A stretch of 64,000 nucleotides of DNA from an uncultured Clostridia bacterium (GTDB taxonomy: Bacteria > Bacillota > Clostridia > Oscillospirales > CAG-382), in contig CANRAV010000004.1 of the NCBI GenBank assembly GCA_947628695.1, positions 57,517 through 121,516 of the forward strand. Reading direction: 5' to 3'. The notes beneath the pieces were generated by a model. The model ran no database searches and had not been told where the DNA came from. It saw nothing but the letters and a program-made list of their open reading frames with translations. The position numbers and the translations under genes were made by a program. Positions 9,801 through 16,266 of this stretch are shown piece after piece (positions within the stretch are counted from its first letter, which is position 1; every line of letters starts with the position of its first letter).

Positions 9801-9893
9801 AGTAGCTTTGGCGGTTGGGTCGATGGCAGAGGCTATGGTGTCAGTGACGACAGCAATGCTGTTCGCCCGGCTATGTGGATTAATCTACCTTAA
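6873..9893 (+). CDS. Zinc ribbon-TIR-transmembrane-TPR-like repeat-DUF6273-like receptor protein (paralogue 1)
   Basis: A 1006-residue multidomain protein. Residues 4-32 are a zinc ribbon (CKMCGG and CEYCGT pairs); about 35-150 is a helical TPR-like module; 156-248 is a TIR domain (FDIFICYKETD, then VFFSRITLED) with Glu208 in GTAYEPYIFAAL aligned to the catalytic Glu of NAD-cleaving TIRs such as SARM1. A helical linker of about 320-545 ends in basic RLAKRNKK, then one transmembrane helix at about 549-573. Five 44-residue YNAALELMNA...GYKDS repeats follow (577-795), then a C-terminal domain resembling DUF6273 ending in WWLRSPG...VRPAMWI. Positive-inside rule puts the TIR in the cytosol and the C-terminal domain outside. 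ATG 6873 has AAAAGGAG 9 nt upstream, better than GTG 6867. Domain calls are by motif; immune function is inferred. Confidence 0.85.
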   Translation: MSVFKCKMCGGTLEVNPGESVAVCEYCGTKQTLPRLDDDRRANLYDRAGHFRRNNEYDKAAAIYEQILEGDNTDAEAYWSLVLCRYGIEYVEDPAAHKRIPTVNRAQFTSVLADEDYKSAIKYADTASRGVYEAEARTIDEIQRGILAISQKEEPFDIFICYKETDASGRRTPDSVLANELYHQLTKEGFKVFFSRITLEDKLGTAYEPYIFAALNSANVMVVLGTKQEYFNAVWVKNEWSRYLSLVKKSGGEKLLIPAYRDMDPYDLPEEFSHLQAQDMAKLGFMQDLIHGIKKIVSPEAKSIPQSETVVVGAANASTAPLLERVAIFLEDGKWQDANTYCEKVLDIDPKNAEAYLGKLMAELKVGRREDLKNCEEPFDSLDNFGKVIRFGDKMLAAEMNGYIDFINERKENARLEGIYIDIKKAMQSAQTESDYLNTAEEFKSISGYKDASDLAEQCVKLASNARKDAILAQGKRLLAEDDVSECEKAITYFENIRGWKDADEKAELCRKRIDELKEKAEQERLERERRAEEERLRNERLAKRNKKIAAIATPIICAAIIFSVVLETVIIPNVKYNKALNLMKSEKYEEAISAFQAMDGYKDSVEKIEECKFALTDIDYNAALELMNAEKYDEAIAAFNALNGFKDSRDKVNECENAINDIAYNAAVELMNAGKYDEAVSAFEALNGYKDSNDKINECKNCINDIAYNAALELMNAEKYEEAISAFEELNGYKDSNDKINECENSINDIEYNAALVLMNDGKYEEAITAFSALEGYKDSAKKVIEIHDIEYNAVFTNQKDGLKEISVGKTIKFGLYEQDNYKSNGKEEIEWKVLTVENGKALLISKYALDCVQYNTEYTDVTWETCSLRKWLNNHFLNESFGTNHKNLISLTNVSADKNPSYDTNQGNATQDKVFLLSINEANKYFDNDDSRICATTAYAKAQGAWTNRRSSGEAACWWWLRSPGSDQCSAAGVSSFGGWVDGRGYGVSDDSNAVRPAMWINLP
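8601..9247 (+). repeat. Five tandem 132-bp repeats inside TIR paralogue 1
   Basis: Units start at 8601, 8733, 8865, 8997 and 9129 with an exact 132-bp period, each coding a 44-residue two-helix TPR/Sel1-like unit ending near GYKDS. The third and fourth units are close to identical in DNA, pointing to recent duplication or gene conversion. Confidence 0.85.
9774..9860 (+). other. Candidate hypervariable segment at the C-terminus of TIR paralogue 1
   Basis: Lies between the conserved WWLRSPG and VRPAMWI motifs. Its codons are mostly NNY with mixed first and second positions (Ser, Asp, Cys, Gly, Phe, Tyr), as expected if AAC/AAT codons of a template were changed at adenines. It differs strongly from the matching 15806-15883 segment of paralogue 2 although the flanks match. 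The diversity-generating retroelement interpretation is inference; no reverse transcriptase is in the window. Confidence 0.45.
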
Positions 9894-9936
9894 GTCTTTT
9901 AAAAACTGCTTTTTGCTTTTACGGGATGTTTAAGAT

Positions 9937-10896
9937 ATGGTATATAACGAATACAAGACGTTTAATCTATATAAAAGCCCGCCGCAGGTTCTGCTGCTGG
10001 GCAACGGGTTGACGCGCTGCAGCAAAAGCGCAATATCCTGGCAGGACATGCTTGAATCCATTTGCTGCGAAAACATTGACAAAACGGATATCGAAAGAAT
10101 AAAAAACCGTTCTGTCCCTTACACTATTCGTGCAACGGCGCTGTCACATACCGACGACAAGGCAAGACATGAAAAATACAAAAATGCGCTTGAAGGTATA
10201 CGGTATGAGGAAAGCGATTTAATGAAACAGCTGCTTGCGATTCCGTTTGACGCAGTCCTTACAACGAATTATACCTATGAAGCAGAGTACAGCCTGCTTC
10301 CCAAATACCCAAAGCTTAGCAATACTGCAAAACTTAACTACTGCTATGACACTTTAAAAGAAGGCGACCGAACAAATACAAAATATCTGATCAATATTTT
10401 TAACCGTTTGGAGTCCGACGGCACCGTTCGGGACATATGGCACATACACGGCGAGGTTCGGCGCACAAGCTCGCTTATCTTCACACACGACGAATACGCA
10501 AGGCTTATTGAAAGGGTGCTTGCCTATAACAAAAAACGCGGCAAGGAATACGGCGACTATAAAGACGAGGTTCACTTTAAATCCTGGATAGACTATTTCA
10601 TTTTGGGCGACCTATATATTTTGGGTCAGGGACTTGACTATTCGGAGTTTGACCTGTGGTGGCTTTTAAACCGCAGAATGCGGGAAAGGAACGCAAACCC
10701 GGGCAAGGCTGTGTTTTACTCGGTTGATGACGAAGAGTCCCCGGTAAAAGCAGCCGTGCTTAAGGGCTTAAACGTTGAGCATCGCAGCTTTCAAACGGTG
10801 GTCAAAAAGGGCAGCTCAGATGCAGACGCCCTCTACAGAGAATTCTATTTAAAGGCAATAAACGACATAAAAGAAAACGTAACAGGGAGGCACTAA
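9937..10896 (+). CDS. SIR2-like domain protein, putative NADase
   Basis: A 319-residue single-domain protein of the SIR2-like (SIR2_2) type. Visible: the nucleotide-binding GNG at residues 22-24, LTTNYTYE with Asn111, WHIHGE with His171, and LGQGLDY at 229-234, which are the positions expected of an intact SIR2 active site. No SLOG, STAND or TM segment is visible. In bacterial defence, SIR2 domains usually destroy NAD+ after phage sensing; that role is inferred here. It sits 43 nt after TIR paralogue 1 and 1 nt before the SPFH gene, firmly inside the operon. The start is by best ATG; the ribosome-binding site is weak. Confidence 0.8.
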   Translation: MVYNEYKTFNLYKSPPQVLLLGNGLTRCSKSAISWQDMLESICCENIDKTDIERIKNRSVPYTIRATALSHTDDKARHEKYKNALEGIRYEESDLMKQLLAIPFDAVLTTNYTYEAEYSLLPKYPKLSNTAKLNYCYDTLKEGDRTNTKYLINIFNRLESDGTVRDIWHIHGEVRRTSSLIFTHDEYARLIERVLAYNKKRGKEYGDYKDEVHFKSWIDYFILGDLYILGQGLDYSEFDLWWLLNRRMRERNANPGKAVFYSVDDEESPVKAAVLKGLNVEHRSFQTVVKKGSSDADALYREFYLKAINDIKENVTGRH

Positions 10897-10897
10897 A

Positions 10898-12295
10898 ATG
10901 GCACAAATCGCAGACGTCATCAAATACGAGGGTGACAACAGTACATTCATATGGAAGCATCCGTGCGAGGACTTCAACAGCATGACCCAGCTTATCGTTC
11001 ATGAAAGCCAGGAGGCGGTTTTCTTCATGAACGGCGAGGCTCTTGACCTGTTCGGTCCGGGACGCTACACTCTTGAAACGCAGAACGTCCCCAAGATAGG
11101 CAAGCTCCTCAACCGCACCACGGGCGGCGAAACGCCCTTCCACTGCGAGGTCTACTTCATCAACAAGACCGTTCAGATGGCGGTGAAATGGGGTACCGAC
11201 AGCAAGGTCAGGTTTACAGAGCCGGCATACGGCCTGCCTATCGAGATAGGCGCGTGCGGCGAGATGAACGTGGCCGTTTCCGACTCCCGCAAGCTGCTTA
11301 TAAAGCTTGTCGGCACGATGAACGGCATCGCCTGGGGCGACAGCGGAAGGGGCTTTACAAAGTCGCTTACGGACTCGTTCAGGCCGCTTATATCGACCGC
11401 CGTCAAGGCAAACCTCGCAAGGTGCATCAAGGACGAAGGCATCGACATCCTGAACATAGACTCCTACCTGCCGCAGCTTTCGGAGGTGCTGAAGCAAAGC
11501 ATTCTCCCCGGCTTTGAGGAGTACGGCGTTACAATCCCGCAGTTTTACGTTACAACCGTTATGCTGACGGAAAACGACCCCAACTTCAAGCGCATGAAGG
11601 AGATACATACCGTAGCACTGCAAACCGGGCTTATCGGCGCCGAGAAGGCGGTTAAAACCGCAATGGCGCAGTCGGAGGCGGAAATTACCGCGGCAGAGCG
11701 TGCAGCGGTATTGGAGCGTGAGAAGACAGAGACAGAGCGCTTAAAGCGCGAGGCAGAGCGCGAGATAATCCGCGCGCAGGCCGGTGCGGAGGCAGCGAAG
11801 ATTTCCGGCTTTGCGGAGGCGGAGGTTATGCGCGCCAAGGGCTACACCGAAAAAGACGTTATGCAGGCAGAGGTTCAAAAGGCATACGCCGAGGGCATCG
11901 GCAATATGCACATTAGCGGCGGCGGAGGCGTAGCAGGCGACGTCATAGGCCTTGGCGTAGGCATGGCGGCTGCTGGCGCGGTAAGCTCGCAGCTTGGCGG
12001 CATGTTTAAGGGCGCCATCCCCGGCACGGCAGCCGACGCGGCAAGCGATACGGCCGCCTGCCCGGCCTGCGGCGCTTCCATCCCCGCAAACGCAAAGTTC
12101 TGCCCGGAGTGCGGCGCAAAGAAGGCGCAGCCGGCAGGTGCCGACACCGTCGTTTGCCCCGAATGCGGCAAAACCGTTGCGAAGGGCAAGTTCTGCCCTG
12201 AATGCGGGCACAGACTATTGACCGTTTGCCCGGACTGCGGCAAAGAAACAGCACCGGGTGCAAAATTCTGCCCCGAATGCGGGCAAAAGCTTTAA
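10898..12295 (+). CDS. SPFH/Band-7 domain protein with three C-terminal zinc ribbons (YdjI-like)
   Basis: A 465-residue protein. The N-terminal ~240 residues are an SPFH-like domain of the YdjI/virion-core type (QLIVHESQEAVFFMNGEALD, FGPGRYTLETQNVP). A charged helix, about 245-335 (AERAAVLEREKTETERLKRE), should form a coiled coil, followed by a Gly-rich hydrophobic stretch and three CPxCG...CPECG zinc ribbons at about 388-409, 420-441 and 444-465. In Bacillus, YdjI belongs to a membrane-stress module with a PspA relative. Here it may form a membrane scaffold for the neighbouring TIR proteins. ATG 10898 follows GGGAGG at good distance. The role in this operon is inference. Confidence 0.8.
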   Translation: MAQIADVIKYEGDNSTFIWKHPCEDFNSMTQLIVHESQEAVFFMNGEALDLFGPGRYTLETQNVPKIGKLLNRTTGGETPFHCEVYFINKTVQMAVKWGTDSKVRFTEPAYGLPIEIGACGEMNVAVSDSRKLLIKLVGTMNGIAWGDSGRGFTKSLTDSFRPLISTAVKANLARCIKDEGIDILNIDSYLPQLSEVLKQSILPGFEEYGVTIPQFYVTTVMLTENDPNFKRMKEIHTVALQTGLIGAEKAVKTAMAQSEAEITAAERAAVLEREKTETERLKREAEREIIRAQAGAEAAKISGFAEAEVMRAKGYTEKDVMQAEVQKAYAEGIGNMHISGGGGVAGDVIGLGVGMAAAGAVSSQLGGMFKGAIPGTAADAASDTAACPACGASIPANAKFCPECGAKKAQPAGADTVVCPECGKTVAKGKFCPECGHRLLTVCPDCGKETAPGAKFCPECGQKL

Positions 12296-12311
12296 TAGGA
12301 GGTAACACACA

Positions 12312-13010
12312 ATGAAAAAGACTTTTAGGTACTACATCATCGCCTGGGCGGTTATGCTTGCGCTGTTCAACGTAATTGCCTTTGTTTCCCCCGGCTGGGA
12401 GGACGCACCTAAATACACGCAGCCCTTCTGGACAGGCTACGTGCTTATAACCATCGCTTTCATCGGGCAGCTTCTGTGCGGGATTATCGCGTTCAGGGAC
12501 GGCGACAGGCGCAGGACGTTTTACAAGGTGTCGCTTGTAAATGTAAGCTACACCGGGCTTATTATATCCTTCGTCTTCGGCGGGCTTTGCATGCTTCTGC
12601 CGGCTGTTCCTTATTGGGTAGGATATATAGTTTGCGCTGTTGTCTTGGCTTTGACCACCGTTTCCGTTACCAAGACTTCGGCTGCTGCCGATATCGTCGA
12701 GGGCGTTGACAACAAAATAAAGGCAAACACTGCGTTTGTTAAATCCGTTGCTGCGGATGCGCAGGCGCTTGTCAACCGCGCAAAGGACGAAAAGATAAAG
12801 GCTGCCTGCGTCGAGATTTACGATGCTTTGCGCTATTCCGACCCGGTAAGTGCCGACACTCTTGCAGGCATTGAAAACGAAATACAGGCAAAATTTGCGC
12901 TTTTCGCGCAGGCAGTTGACGAAAACAACGCCTCCGCGGCTGCCTCGACAGCGGAAGAGCTTAAGGCGCTTATAGCCGACAGGAACAGAAAATGCCGGCT
13001 GTACAAATAA
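12312..13010 (+). CDS. Four-helix membrane protein with cytosolic helical tail, unknown function
   Basis: I do not recognise this 232-residue family. Four hydrophobic helices are visible at about residues 6-26, 37-57, 68-93 and 99-118, followed by an alpha-helical, charged tail of about 110 residues (ADIVEGVDNKIKANTAF onward) with no cysteines of note. A consensus AGGAGG precedes the ATG. It lies between the SPFH gene and the second TIR gene with short gaps on both sides, so it is probably a membrane partner of the SPFH scaffold or of the TIR receptors. Confidence 0.7.
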   Translation: MKKTFRYYIIAWAVMLALFNVIAFVSPGWEDAPKYTQPFWTGYVLITIAFIGQLLCGIIAFRDGDRRRTFYKVSLVNVSYTGLIISFVFGGLCMLLPAVPYWVGYIVCAVVLALTTVSVTKTSAAADIVEGVDNKIKANTAFVKSVAADAQALVNRAKDEKIKAACVEIYDALRYSDPVSADTLAGIENEIQAKFALFAQAVDENNASAAASTAEELKALIADRNRKCRLYK

Positions 13011-13030
13011 AAGAGGGGAGAGATTAAAAA

Positions 13031-15916
13031 GTGGCGATATTCAAATGTAAGATGTGCGGAGGCACGCTTCAAATCGACGAAAGCAGGACGGTTGCGACCT
13101 GCGAGTACTGCGGTACGGAGCAGACTCTGCCGAAGCTTGACGACGACCGTCGCGCAAACTTCTACGACCGCGCAAACCACTTCCGCCGCAACAACGATTT
13201 CGACAAGGCTGCGGTCATATACGAGCAGCTGCTGACAGAGGACAACACCGACGCGGAGGCTTACTGGTCGCTTGTCCTCTGCCGCTACGGCATAGAGTAC
13301 GTGGAGGATCCTGCAACGCATAAGCGCATCCCCACGGTCAACCGTGCGCAGTACACCTCCGTTTTCGATGACGACAACTACAAGTCGGCGCTTCGCTGCG
13401 CCGACTCGCTGCAGCGCGGGATTTACGAGCAGGAGGCAAAGCAGATAAACGAGATACAAAAGGGCATCCTTGCCATATCGCAGAAGGAAGAGCCCTTTGA
13501 CGTCTTTATCTGCTACAAGGAGACGGACGCAAACGGCAGGCGAACCCCGGACAGTGTGCTTGCAAACGACCTGTATCACCAGCTTACCAATGAGGGCTTT
13601 AAGGTCTTCTTCTCGCGCATAACGCTGGAAGACAAGCTCGGCACGGCTTACGAGCCGTACATATTCGCCGCACTCAACTCCGCAAAGGTGATGGTGGTTC
13701 TCGGCACAAAGCAAGAGTACTTCAACGCCGTGTGGGTTAAAAACGAGTGGAGCCGTTATTTGTCCCTTGTCAAGCAAAGCGGCGGGGAAAAGGTGCTTAT
13801 CCCCGCTTACAAGGACATGGACCCCTACGACCTGCCGGACGAGTTCTCGCACCTTCAGGCGCAGGACATGTCTAAGCTTGGCTTTATGCAGGACCTTATA
13901 CGCGGCATTAAGAAGATAGCCGGCGACACGGCGCCGAAGGCCGAGAAGCCTACACCCGTTTCTACCTATGCGCCGGCGGAGGTTGACCCGCTGCTTAAGC
14001 GCGCTTTTATGTTCTTGGAGGACGGGGACTGGAAGTCCGCCGACGAGTACTGCGAAAAGGTGCTTGACCGTGACCCGGAGAACGGCCGTGCCTACCTCGG
14101 CAAGCTTATGGCAGAGCTTAAGGTGAACCGGCAGGAGGCGCTAAAGAATCTTGCACAGCCTTTTGACGACAGGGATCTTTTCGCAAAGGCCACACGTTTC
14201 AGCGATAAACAGCTTGCCGACGAGCTGCGCGGGTATATTGCGTATATCAAAGAGCGCAACGAAAACACGCGCCTTGAGGGCATATATTCGTCTGCAAAAG
14301 GGATAATGCTTAGAGCATCCACAAAAGCCGAGTTTACCGAAGCCGTGGATAAATTTGAAAGCATTTCCGGTTATAAAGACGCGGAAAGTCTTGCCGAATC
14401 GTGCCGTGAAAAAGCGGACGCAGCGGGAAAAGATGAAATATACAAAAAGGCCGAGGAGTTGATGAGCTCTTCAAACGTTTCCGATATAACCTCGGCGATA
14501 AACAAGTTTGAATCTATTTCCGGCTGGAAGGATGCAGACGAAAAAGCTTATTTGTGCAGAGAAAAGCTGTCAAAAAGAGAGAAGGAGATAAAGCGCAATA
14601 ATAAAATTGCGGCAATATCGGCGTTAGTCGTCACAGCGGTTATAATCTTTGTTATAGTGCTTGTAAAAGTAATAATCCCGAACAGCAAATATAACTCCGC
14701 AGTTGACCTTATGGAAGCCGGAAAGTACGAGGAAGCGATACCGGCCTTCAGAGAGATTGACGATTACAAAGACAGCGCAGAGAAGATAGTTGAATGTAAA
14801 GAAGCCATAATAGAAAGCGATTATAATAATGCGCTTGAATTGATGAATTCCGGAAAATATGATGAGGCAATATTGAAATTCAATGCGCTTAACGGATATA
14901 AAGACAGCAATGATAAAATAATCGAATGCAAATATAATAAAGCTCTTGCTTTAATAAATTCCGAGAAGTATGAAAAAGCCATTTCTGTATTTGAAGAGCT
15001 TGACGGTTACAAAGACAGCAAAGAAAAGATAAGTGAATGTGAAACCGCTGTAGAATATAAAAATGCGATTGAATTGATGAACGAAGGAAAATACGAAGAG
15101 GCAATACAAGCTTTCAAAAGCCTTAAAGGTTACAAAGACAGCGAAGCAAAGATAAGCGAATGTGAGTCGGGTATTACAGAAAGCAACTATAATGATGCGA
15201 TTGAATTGATGGATTCGGAAAAGTACGTTGAGGCATACGAGACATTTATTTCATTGAACGGCTATAAGGACAGCACAGAAAAAGCTGCTTCTATTTTTGA
15301 AAAGTACAAGTCGGAAAAATTTAAAGCTGCTAAAAAAGGAGATTACATATACTTTGGCGAGTATGAGCAGGATAACGACACCTCCAACGGCAAGGAGGAT
15401 ATAGAGTGGCTGGTTCTGAAAGAAGTCGGTAATTCAATTTTAGTTGTCAGCAAATATGGTCTTGAATCCATGCCATACAATACAACAGGTGTAGACGTTA
15501 CATGGGAGACATGCACGTTGCGTAAATGGCTTAATGAAACTTTTGTAAACGATGCTTTTAGTGCTGAGGAACAGTCAAAGATAGAAATAACAAACGTTTC
15601 AGCAGATAAAAATCCAAACTACAACACAAATCCGGGAAGTGCAACACAAGACAAAGTTTTTTTGCTCAGCACAAATTCTTTTGATACCGAGTACGGAAAA
15701 TGTGCAGCTTCTAAATATGCAAAGGAACATGGGGCATATACTTTTGGTGCTTACACGACTGAAAGCGGAGAATTAACCTGCCAGTGGTGGCTGCGAACGC
15801 CTGGGATTTTTCAGCGTGCGGCCGCCTGCGTATACTGCGATGGCTCGATTAAAGACAGGACCGTTGATAGAGACGACATTTGTGTACGCCCGGCTATGTG
15901 GATATATACAGGTTAA
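13031..15916 (+). CDS. Zinc ribbon-TIR-transmembrane-TPR-like repeat-DUF6273-like receptor protein (paralogue 2)
   Basis: A 961-residue paralogue of the 6873-9893 protein with the same layout: zinc ribbon (residues 6-30), helical module, TIR at about 156-248 with the predicted catalytic Glu208 in GTAYEPYIF, helical linker, transmembrane helix at about 526-549, five degenerate YKDS repeats (554-765), and the C-terminal DUF6273-like domain (about 770-961) with DVTWETCTLRKWLNE and VRPAMWI. The TIR is nearly identical to paralogue 1, while linker, repeats and tail diverge. The GTG start has GGGGAG about 10 nt upstream. A terminator at 15953-15988 closes the operon. Two copies may sense different ligands or pair as heterodimers; this is inference. 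Confidence 0.85.
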   Translation: MAIFKCKMCGGTLQIDESRTVATCEYCGTEQTLPKLDDDRRANFYDRANHFRRNNDFDKAAVIYEQLLTEDNTDAEAYWSLVLCRYGIEYVEDPATHKRIPTVNRAQYTSVFDDDNYKSALRCADSLQRGIYEQEAKQINEIQKGILAISQKEEPFDVFICYKETDANGRRTPDSVLANDLYHQLTNEGFKVFFSRITLEDKLGTAYEPYIFAALNSAKVMVVLGTKQEYFNAVWVKNEWSRYLSLVKQSGGEKVLIPAYKDMDPYDLPDEFSHLQAQDMSKLGFMQDLIRGIKKIAGDTAPKAEKPTPVSTYAPAEVDPLLKRAFMFLEDGDWKSADEYCEKVLDRDPENGRAYLGKLMAELKVNRQEALKNLAQPFDDRDLFAKATRFSDKQLADELRGYIAYIKERNENTRLEGIYSSAKGIMLRASTKAEFTEAVDKFESISGYKDAESLAESCREKADAAGKDEIYKKAEELMSSSNVSDITSAINKFESISGWKDADEKAYLCREKLSKREKEIKRNNKIAAISALVVTAVIIFVIVLVKVIIPNSKYNSAVDLMEAGKYEEAIPAFREIDDYKDSAEKIVECKEAIIESDYNNALELMNSGKYDEAILKFNALNGYKDSNDKIIECKYNKALALINSEKYEKAISVFEELDGYKDSKEKISECETAVEYKNAIELMNEGKYEEAIQAFKSLKGYKDSEAKISECESGITESNYNDAIELMDSEKYVEAYETFISLNGYKDSTEKAASIFEKYKSEKFKAAKKGDYIYFGEYEQDNDTSNGKEDIEWLVLKEVGNSILVVSKYGLESMPYNTTGVDVTWETCTLRKWLNETFVNDAFSAEEQSKIEITNVSADKNPNYNTNPGSATQDKVFLLSTNSFDTEYGKCAASKYAKEHGAYTFGAYTTESGELTCQWWLRTPGIFQRAAACVYCDGSIKDRTVDRDDICVRPAMWIYTG
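14690..15300 (+). repeat. Degenerate tandem TPR-like repeats inside TIR paralogue 2
   Basis: Five units of about 38-44 residues, each with the [D/N]GYKDS-type end motif. DNA identity between units is lower than in paralogue 1. Confidence 0.7.
15806..15883 (+). other. Candidate hypervariable segment at the C-terminus of TIR paralogue 2
   Basis: Equivalent to 9774-9860 but 3 codons shorter, lying between WWLRTPG and VRPAMWI. Many codons are NNY (att, ttt, cgt, tgc, tac, gat, gac, tgt), the product expected of adenine-directed change of AAY codons. Flanking DNA matches paralogue 1 closely. Confidence 0.45.
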
Positions 15917-15952
15917 CAATCACACAAGAATCAGAACAAAGATAAACTTGCG

Positions 15953-15988
15953 AAAAATCGGCAGGGCTATGCGCCTTGCCGATTTTTT
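15953..15988 (+). terminator. Intrinsic terminator of the TIR-SIR2 operon
   Basis: Hairpin with arms AAAAATCGGCA-GGC and GCC-TTGCCGATTTTTT about 37 nt after the last stop codon. The U-run lies within the 3' arm; the A-run of the 5' arm lets it work in both directions. Confidence 0.7.
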
Positions 15989-16036
15989 AAGGCTGATAAA
16001 AATTTGTCGACGCCGACACTTCCTGTTTTTTAAACC

Positions 16037-16051
16037 GTCCGCGAAGCGGAC
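16037..16051. repeat. Small perfect hairpin
   Basis: GTCCGC-GAA-GCGGAC, a perfect 6-bp stem with a 3-nt loop, next to the 16057-16144 inverted repeat. Confidence 0.5.
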
Positions 16052-16056
16052 ACCGC

Positions 16057-16144
16057 ACTTTTTCACTATTACATATTACTTATTACTTTCCAAAAATCGG
16101 CTTTTAGTATTTAGTGAAGAGTGAATAGTGAAGAGTGAAAAAGT
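16057..16144. repeat. MITE-like 88-bp inverted-repeat element
   Basis: Perfect 11-bp terminal inverted repeats ACTTTTTCACT (16057-16067) and AGTGAAAAAGT (16134-16144) surround an AT-rich core that holds a 14-bp direct repeat of AGTGAAGAGTGAAT/A. It has no coding capacity. The whole 15917-16181 gap consists of this element and the hairpins around it. It could be a small interspersed repeat of this genome. Confidence 0.5.
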
Positions 16145-16182
16145 AAAAATCGGCAAGCCTTAAATAAAGCTTGCCGATTTTT
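16145..16182 (-). terminator. Terminator of tRNA-Arg
   Basis: AAAAATCGGCAAGC, a 10-nt loop, then GCTTGCCGATTTTT. It follows the 3' end of the minus-strand tRNA directly. The same arm sequence as the 15953-15988 terminator, so the hairpin is a repeated cassette in this region. Confidence 0.7.
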
Positions 16183-16259
16183 GGCCCGCCCTGGGGGATT
16201 TGAACCCTCGACCATCGGAATCGGAATCCGGTACTCTATCCGGGCTGAGCTAAGGGCGG
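16182..16259 (-). tRNA. tRNA-Arg (anticodon CCG)
   Basis: Reverse complement folds as a cloverleaf: acceptor CCGCCCT/AGGGCGG, D arm GCTC/GAGT, anticodon loop TTCCGAT with anticodon CCG, T arm with GGTTCAAAT loop, and encoded CCA. One C27-A43 mismatch closes the anticodon stem. Reads CGG codons. Confidence 0.93.
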
Positions 16260-16266
16260 AACTGTA

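Noticed and set aside
6873..10896. Canonical Thoeris (thsA/thsB)
   Set aside because: The SIR2 protein has no SLOG domain and the TIR protein is a large transmembrane receptor, so the match is only at the level of enzyme families.
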